This document shows positions 57,452 to 64,000 of a stretch of DNA of 64,000 nt, in pieces; the first letter of the stretch is position 1, and the number at the start of each line of letters is the position of its first letter. The position numbers and the translations under genes are program-made. Under the pieces are notes generated by a model, which saw only the letters and a program-made list of their open reading frames with translations, did no database searches and was not told where the DNA came from. The stretch is taken from contig CM039502.1 in the NCBI GenBank assembly GCA_022432975.1, positions 12,359,803-12,423,802 of the forward strand. Reading direction: 5' to 3'. Source of the DNA: Begonia masoniana (Eukaryota; Streptophyta; Magnoliopsida; Cucurbitales; Begoniaceae).

Positions 57452-59127
57452 CTACATTGTCCGCAATGTGTTCAAAATTATAACAAAAAATGGAAAAGCA
57501 AGGGTGAAGCAGCGTACCTCATAAAGAGTCGGAAAGTGAGTCGGAAAGATCATCATCATCACCCTCTTGTGGAGGGTCGTATGGCTGAGATAGGCAATCC
57601 GGATACATGGGGAAAGGAGGAGTGGATTGTGCAGAAAATCCGTGATGAGCATTGAAAGCGGCCATATACTGTGCTTCATAAAGTGAACGCTCCAAATCAC
57701 GGAAAGATCATCATCATCACCCTCTTGTGGAGGGTCGTATGGCTGAGATAGGCGATCCGGATACATGGGGAAAGGAGGAGTGGATTGTGCAGAAAATCCG
57801 TGATGAGCATTGAAAGCGGCTATATACTGTGCTTCATAAAGTGAACGTCCGGATACATGGGGAAAAGGAGGAGTGGATTGTGCAGAAAATCCGTGATGAG
57901 CATTGAAAGCGGCCATATACTGTGCTTCATAAAGTGAACGCTCCAAATCACGAAAGATCATCATCATCACCCTCTTGTGGAGGTACGCGCTTGAAGATCT
58001 GTAATGCGGTGCTCCAAATGTTTTTGACCAATGGCTAGAGCTTCGAACATATGCTTAATATCATCTGGAGCATGAGAAGGAGGTGGCCCAGCAGATGAAG
58101 AAGAGGCGCCGAAGGTAGTGGGATCAGACCCCTGCATTGCATAACACCGTTTAAGGTGAGCATCAGCGTCGCCTCGTCGAATTATAGGTACGTAATGGGA
58201 CGGAAATCCTTTCCCTAGACGAGGAGCAGGCATGGGTTGAGGAGGAACATCCGCATCAAGCTGATTTTCAATAAATCTCAGCCCATCAGGACGAGCTTGA
58301 CCATGAGGCCAATTGGCTATTCTCGATATGTTGGATGAGACAAAGATAGGTTGCTGGACCCATGGTTCGTCATCAGAGCTCATCGACACGTGCTTGGCGG
58401 CACAAAGATGTGTGATCAGGACCGGATGAATGTGGGCAGCGGTCACAGTGTGCTTACGGTATTCCGCAATGTTGTTGTGTATAATCCGTTCTACATCAAT
58501 TGCTTTTCCTTTTAAGATGCAGTAAAGCGGCACTGCACGTTCTCTTATAAACTCGGTCTTTTGAGAGGTCGGCATAAAATTACACCGGATGAACCTGCAC
58601 CAGGCTTGAGCATATCTATTCAAACTGCTCGGGACTAAATAACGCAGCAGTGTATTATCACATCTGGTGTATACCCATTGAGCCCGTCAATGGCCCAACT
58701 CTCGTAGAATCTCATCATAGTTGGGTCCAGCAGCCAATAATGCTTGGAACTCGTCCTCCGGAATGTCTGGCAACCCAAACTTTGCATTAATAACCTCAGC
58801 TGAGAAGTCGATCACTTTATTGCAGACGGTGACCGGTGCATCAATCTTTGAAGCTTTCAGATTAGCATAAAATTCCCGAACTACACTGGAATTGGCATCA
58901 CCCCCCAAAACAGCTACGTCACCCCAATTTCTCAGCTAGAGCATGGCTAGGATATCTCCATCACTCTGGTCCGGCTGAAACTGCACCTCACAAATTATTG
59001 CTTTGTCTGTTAACATAAATTGTTGATAAAATTTCTTCACATCATCATTGAAGAACGAATGTGGAAACGGACTGGGCCTTGAAGAGCTGGAGGCACTAGA
59101 AGACCTTTTCAAACGCTTAGAAGCCAT
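57452..59127 (-). pseudogene. Post-pol plant retroelement ORF (reverse Athila-type)
   Basis: Three minus-strand pieces. 59127-58936 has a basic/Ser-rich N-terminus MASKRLKRSSSASSSSRPSP. 58908-58687 reads VVREFYANLKASKIDAPVTV and EVINAKFGLPDIPEDEFQAL. 58623-57967 reads WCRFIRCNFMPTSQKTEFIR, AVPLYCILKGKAIDVERIIH and HPVLITHLC, then a Pro-rich linker and a helical end (HMFEALAIGQKHLEHRITDL). It is the same protein type as 2327-3515. The tail continues through internal tandem repeats to 57452. Stops between pieces make it a pseudogene. Function unknown. Confidence 0.78.
57540..57975 (-). repeat. Internal tandem repeats in the post-pol ORF tail
   Basis: Three partial copies (about 165 bp, 140 bp and 110 bp), encoding SLYEAQYMAAFNAHHGFSAQ and STPPFP. 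Confidence 0.85.
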
Positions 59128-59471
59128 TGTATAATCCGCAGACCGGTATTTGCTTCACAGATAACCCTATATTCAATCAACCAGCAGAATCTCGCTTTGG
59201 TGCTTTTCAACAACTAGTGTGCACACTTGAGAGTACTGTTGCCCAAATGCTGCCCAAACCCCCCAATTAGCACAACTGATATATAACAATCAACCTATAA
59301 TAGTCTTGGTTCACAAATGATCTCAAGTGCCCAAAATATGTGGCAAAAATGAACTGAGTGCTTGTTAGACAACACAAATTCTCTCACAGGCAATTCATCA
59401 AACAGCTGGTGGGCAGAATTGACAGGAATTTAGCACTTTAGACTTGAAACATCCAATTTCCCCCAAACTTG

Positions 59472-60527
59472 TATATCAAACAGAAAAATATTCCAGCCAA
59501 TAATCAAACGATTAAAACCTGGATCGAGACAAGCAACGGCAAGGATGAAGTGGGAAATTAATCGGAGCTGCAGTGCGACTGAGAGTGTTGAGGAGCAGAG
59601 ATTTTGGCTGAACAGTGGAGCACTTGAATTGAGAGGCTGAGACGGCTGCTGTCAGAGCTCAGAGCAAAGCGGACTGTGAAGTGAAGAAATGTAGTGTCCG
59701 AACGAAAAGGCGTGGCGCGGCGCGGCGAAGTGGGCAGTGAAAAATCGCGGTGTTGAGATTGACCGAAGGAAGGCGAGAGCTGAGGAATAAAACGGCGGAG
59801 GAGAATGGTCGGAGCTGAGAGCTGCGGACTTCGTCGCTGAAGGGTGAGGCGAACACGGTGAAGGGTGAAAAGCTTCTGCTTTTCACCGTTCACCCCTTTT
59901 TTTTATTTTGTTTTTATTATTATTAGAAAACTAAAACACAAAATCATTAAAAATACCTCAAAAAATAAAATAAAATAAACAATGAACTCGACTCGACCGA
60001 CATTAATAAAACTAGAATCAATGGGTTACCTCCCACCAAGTGCTTGATTTACCGTCTTTAGCCTAACGTTTGACCAAATTCATTCTTCGGGTATGAGTTG
60101 AGTGACGGAAGAGTCACTTGGAATATTGCCGCCAAAATATGGCTTCACTCGTTGTCTGTTTACTTTGAATGTTGTGTCATCGGCTCCTCGTAACTCAACA
60201 GCTCCGTGAGAGAATACTTGCACCACCACCGACCATCTCGACTTCAATTTTCCTTGAAACAATTTCAATCGAGAGTTAAATAAAAGTACCTGTTGTCCCG
60301 GTGAAAGATCTTTCTCCACGATGTGCTTGTCATGCCACGCCTTAGTCTTCTCCTTATATATTTTTGAATTCTCATACGCATTGCTTCTAAGTTCGTCGAG
60401 CTCATTAATTTGCAGGAGGCGTTTCTGACTTGTGGCTGTTAACTCAAAATTCAGCTTCTTCATCGCCCATAAAGCACAGTGTTCCAACTCAACCGGTAAG
60501 TGACATGCTTTCCCGAATACCAACCTA
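59472..60527 (-). repeat. Tandem triplication, copy 1 (1056 bp)
   Basis: Contains an integrase C-terminus ([20 protein letters not shown] to FKVNRQRVKPYFGG, 60520-60080) and the GC-rich noncoding stretch behind it. A few short indels separate it from copy 2. Confidence 0.93.
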
Positions 60528-61600
60528 TATATCAAACAGAAAAATATTCCAGCCAATAATCAAACGATTAAAACCTGGATCGAGACAAGCAACGGCAAGG
60601 ATGAAGTGGGAAATTAATCAGAGCTGCAGTGCGACTGAGAGTGTTGAGGAGCAAAGATTTCGGCTGAACAGTGGAGCACTTGAATTGAGAGGCTGAGACG
60701 GCTGCTGTCAGAGCTCAGAGCAAAGCGGACTGTGAAGTGAAGAAATGTAGTGTCCGAACGAAAAGGCGTGGCGCGGCGCGGCGAAGTGGGCAGTGAAAAA
60801 TCGCGGTGTTGAGATTGACCGAAGGAAGGCGAGAGCTGAGGAATAAAACGGCGGAGGAGAATGGTCGGAGCTGAGAGCTGCGGACTTCGTCGCTGAAGGG
60901 TGAGGCGAACACGGTGAAGGGTGAAAAGCTTCTGCTTTTCACCGTTCACCCCTTTTTTTTATTTTGTTTTTATTATTATTACTATTATTATTAGAAAACT
61001 AAAACACAAAATCATTAAAAATACCTCAAAAAATAAAATAAAATAAACAATGAACTCGACTCGACCGACATTAATAAAACTAGAATCAATGGGTTACCTC
61101 CCACCAAGTGCTTGATTTACCGTCTTTAGCCTAACGTTTGACCAAATTCATTCTTCGCTTCGGGTATGAGTTGAGTGAAGGAAGAGTCACTTGGAATATT
61201 GCCGCCAAAATATGGCTTCACTCGTTGTCTGTTTACTTTGAATGTTGTGTCATCGGCTCCTCGTAACTCAACAGCTCCGTGAGAGAATACTTGCACCACC
61301 ACCGACCATCTCGACTTCAATTTTCCTTGAAACAATTTCAATCGAGAGTTAAATAAAAGTACCTGTTGTCCCGGTGAAAGATCTTTCTCCACGATGTGCT
61401 TGTCATGCCACGCCTTAGTCTTCTCCTTATATATTTTTGAATTCTCATACGCATTGCTTCTAAGTTCGTCGAGCTCATTAATTTGCAGGAGGCGTTTCTG
61501 ACTTGTGGCTGTTAACTCAAAATTCAGCTTCTTCATCGCCCATAAAGCACAGTGTTCCAACTCAACCGGTAAGTGACATGCTTTCCCGAATACCAACCTA
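60528..61600 (-). repeat. Tandem triplication, copy 2 (1073 bp)
   Basis: Almost identical to copies 1 and 3. The junction sequence ACCTATATATCAAACAG joins the pol side to the distal side at a TATAT microhomology. Includes a (TTA)n-rich stretch near 60970. Confidence 0.93.
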
Positions 61601-62679
61601 TATATCAAACAGAAAAATATTCCAGCCAATAATCAAACGATTAAAACCTGGATCGAGACAAGCAACGGCAAGGATGAAGTGGGAAATTAATCAGAGCTGC
61701 AGTGCGACTGAGAGTGTTGAGGAGCAAAGATTTCGGCTGAACAGTGGAGCACTTGAATTGAGAGGCTGAGACGGCTGCTGTCAGAGCTCAGAGCAAAGCG
61801 GACTGTGAAGTGAAGAAATGTAGTGTCCGAACGAAAAGGCGTGGCGCGGCGCGGCGAAGTGGGCAGTGAAAAATCGCGGTGTTGAGATTGACCGAAGGAA
61901 GGCGAGAGCTGAGGAATAAAACGGCGGAGGAGAATGGTCGGAGCTGAGAGCTGCGGACTTCGTCGCTGAAGGGTGAGGCGAACACGGTGAAGGGTGAAAA
62001 GCTTCTGCTTTTCACCGTTCACCCCTTTTTTTTATTTTGTTTTTATTATTATTACTATTATTATTAGAAAACTAAAACACAAAATCATTAAAAATACCTC
62101 AAAAAATAAAATAAAATAAACAATGAACTCGACTCGACCGACATTAATAAAACTAGAATCAATGGGTTACCTCCCACCAAGTGCTTGATTTACCGTCTTT
62201 AGCCTAACGTTTGACCAAATTCATTCTTCGGGTATGAGTTGAGTGAAGGAAGAGTCACTTGGAATTTTGCCGCCAAAATATGGCTTCACTCGTTGTCTGT
62301 TTACTTTGAATGTTGTGTCATCGGCTCCTCGTAACTCAACAGCTCCGTGAGAGAATACTTGCACCACCATGAAAGGACCCGACCATCTCGACTTCAATTT
62401 TCCTCGAAACAATTTCAATCGAGAGTTAAATAAAAGTACCTGTTGTCCCGGTGAAAGATCTTTCTCCACGATGTGCTTGTCATGCCACGCCTTAGTCTTC
62501 TCCTTATATATTTTTGAATTCTCATACGCATTGCTTCTAAGTTCGTCGAGCTCATTAATTTGCAGGAGGCGTTTCTGACTTGTGGCTGTTAACTCAAAAT
62601 TCAGCTTCTTCATCGCCCATAAAGCACAGTGTTCCAACTCAACCGGTAAGTGACATGCTTTCCCGAATACCAACCTATA
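61601..62679 (-). repeat. Tandem triplication, copy 3 (original context)
   Basis: Here the integrase reading continues upstream past 62679 (ACCTATATAGTGACATGCC) into the rest of pol, so this is the ancestral unit. Confidence 0.93.
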
Positions 62680-63512
62680 TAGTGACATGCCAAGAGGAGT
62701 TTTGAATGTAGTCCGGTACGCCCATAAAGCATCATCCAACTTACGAGCCCAGTCTTTTCTTGAATTGCAACTGTCTTCTCAAGGATCTTATTCACTTCTC
62801 GATTAGAGACTTCGGCCTGCCCTTTTGATTGGGGGTGGTATCCCAACGCCTTGCGATGCTTCACCCCATACTTACTGAGTAGTACTTCAAACTGTCTATT
62901 GCAGAAGTGAGTTCCCTCGTCACTAATGATAGCTCGAGGTGTTCCAAAGCGAGTGAAAATATTTTTCTACAGAAAATGCAAGACCACCTTGCCATCATTG
63001 GTCGACGTAGCTATTGCTTCAACCCACTTGGAGACATAATCTACCACCAAAAGAATGTATTTGTTGTTGTACGACAACAGAAACGGCCCCATAAAGTAAA
63101 TACCCCATACATCAAACAGCTCAACCTCCAAAATATTTGTCAAAGGCATCTCGTTACGGCAGGAAATATTACCGGTCCGTTGACATCGATCACAAGCTAC
63201 AACATACGAATATGCATCTTTAAACAAGGTGGGCCAGTAAAAGTCACACTGAAGTATCTTAGCTGCTATTCGTTTGCCACCAAAGTATCCACCACATTTC
63301 AGAGAATGACAGTGTTTTAATACAGATATCACTTCATCTTTCGGGATACAACGTCTGATAACTTGATCTACACAGTATTTATATAAAATCGGCTCTTCCC
63401 AATAATATCGCTTTACATCTACGAAAAATTTCTTCTTTTGGTGATGCGACAAATCGGATGGTATAACCCCACTGGCAAGAAAATTCACATAATCAGCATA
63501 CCACGATAACAT
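62221..63512 (-). pseudogene. Integrase of the reverse Athila-type element
   Basis: From 63512: [20 protein letters not shown], the H2C2 finger ([20 protein letters not shown] to CDRCQR), then the core. The first catalytic Asp is Tyr ([10 protein letters not shown], codon 63098-63096). A stop or frame change near 62966 precedes GYHPQSKGQAEVSNREVNKI with the catalytic Glu. The C-terminus (62739-62221) reads ALWAYRTTFKTPLGM and ends VNRQRVKPYFGG..P. The DDE triad is broken, so the enzyme is inactive. Confidence 0.88.
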
Positions 63513-63575
63513 TTCGATTGCAATGATCTTTTCATCTGAAAAATCTTCAGCTATTTGAACGTCACTATCGGATAC

Positions 63576-64000
63576 TGTAGCAACCGGTATTGTCCACCTT
63601 ATTTAATTAATAACGTCATTTTGTAACTTTTATCTTTATGGAATTTAGCGAATTTGATTGGTTGGTTAAATAGGTTAAAGTTGGTTAGCCAAGAGCATTT
63701 GAGTAATTATGAAGCAGTGTTATACATGGAAGGTTTAATGAAGGTTTAGCTGTCACCGTTTCTCATTTTCCTTTCTCGGCATTCAGCTCAGCTAAGCAGA
63801 GTTTCTCTCGGCGATTTTCTCGCCCATATTCTCCAAGCTAGGTGAGTTCTACTTCGATTTCTTGCTACATTGTAACTATCGATGTTAGATGGGATTTTAA
63901 ATGTGAGTTTTGAGAATACTGTAAGTGAGAGTTAATTCGGGTTTGGGGTAAATCAGAAATGCACAATGAACAGAGCTCCCAAATTAGTTTCCTTAGATTT
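63576..64000 (+). mobile_element. Start of another long LTR, running off the window
   Basis: TGTAGCAACCGGTATTGTCC interrupts the integrase region after GATAC (63571-63575). The start matches the TGTAAAAACCGGTATTTT and TGTAACACCCGGCATTTT LTRs. A CT-rich leader (TTTCCTTTCTCGGC, TCTCCAAGCTAGGTGAGTTC) resembles that of the LTR at 46993. Confidence 0.6.

Larger units (their letters stand above)
54592..63575 (-). mobile_element. Reverse Athila-type element, 3' part
   Basis: Minus-strand order: integrase (63512 to 62221), noncoding, post-pol ORF (59127-57452), noncoding, polypurine tract, 3' LTR. A 1.07-kb block is triplicated (59472-62679). The 5' part is cut at 63576 by another LTR start. The region 56018-57450 is internal noncoding sequence in which I see no gene. 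Confidence 0.85.

Noticed and set aside
59558..59893. Three identical minus-strand ORFs of 111 residues (also at 60614 and 61687)
   Set aside because: They lie in the noncoding spacer of a triplicated Athila block and repeat only because the DNA does; no domain is visible.

Overview
This window is nuclear DNA from a flowering plant, most likely a eudicot. It is retrotransposon-rich intergenic DNA with one clearly intact host gene. The evidence is the mix of plant element lineages (Athila-type and chromovirus Ty3/gypsy, Ty1/copia, a Cassandra TRIM carrying 5S rRNA-like sequence, MULE, hAT), iMet-tRNA primer binding sites (TGGTATCAGAG), and an intron-containing CAR-type C2-domain gene. The species cannot be named from the sequence alone.

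Layout. 1-6561: 3' part of a forward Athila-type element (pol, a decayed plant-specific ORF after pol, polypurine tracts, 3' LTR). Its LTR interrupts a reverse Ty1/copia remnant (6562-10354), which also holds a 720-bp Cassandra TRIM (8630-9349). 10355-13683: AT-rich, no gene. 13693-20797: a two-gene MULE with a perfect 9-bp target-site duplication (TSD). Its genes converge, a ~210-bp-arm hairpin lies between them, and an inverted solo Athila LTR (16666-17886) is inserted in it. The MULE sits in one copy of an old ~1.9-kb direct duplication; the second copy (22618-24525) lacks it and serves as an empty site. 25332-27887: a near-identical 1.28-kb tandem duplication that copied the left end of a hAT-like element (27617-28764). 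30173-32367: inverted solo LTR. 33267-34455: CAR/C2 gene, minus strand, three exons. 35439-36279: an 841-bp foldback MULE-type element with a 9-bp TSD.

37029-54591 is a nested stack. A Ty1/copia leader and gag are split by a solo LTR (38126-43288) that contains a second solo LTR of the same family (39163-41893), and then by a 10.6-kb chromovirus (43534-54171). The chromovirus reverse transcriptase is split by a small hAT-like element (46826-50155) carrying a first-exon fragment of a 2-oxoglutarate dioxygenase gene, and that element holds a third long solo LTR (46993-49465). Matching TSDs support each layer (AATTT, ATAAG, AGTAT, an 8-bp GGAGAAGG, ACTTA).

54592-63575: a reverse Athila-type element with 3' LTR, decayed post-pol ORF, a tandem triplication of the pol 3' end, and a mutated integrase, cut at 63576 by the start of another long LTR that leaves the window.

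Most coding sequence here is dead element protein. The two most unusual signals are (i) the convergent two-gene MULE whose second gene resembles the post-pol protein of the Athila-type elements, with a long hairpin between the genes, and (ii) different short-word arrays inside nearly every long LTR, one vocabulary of which is shared in opposite orientation by two unrelated LTR families.
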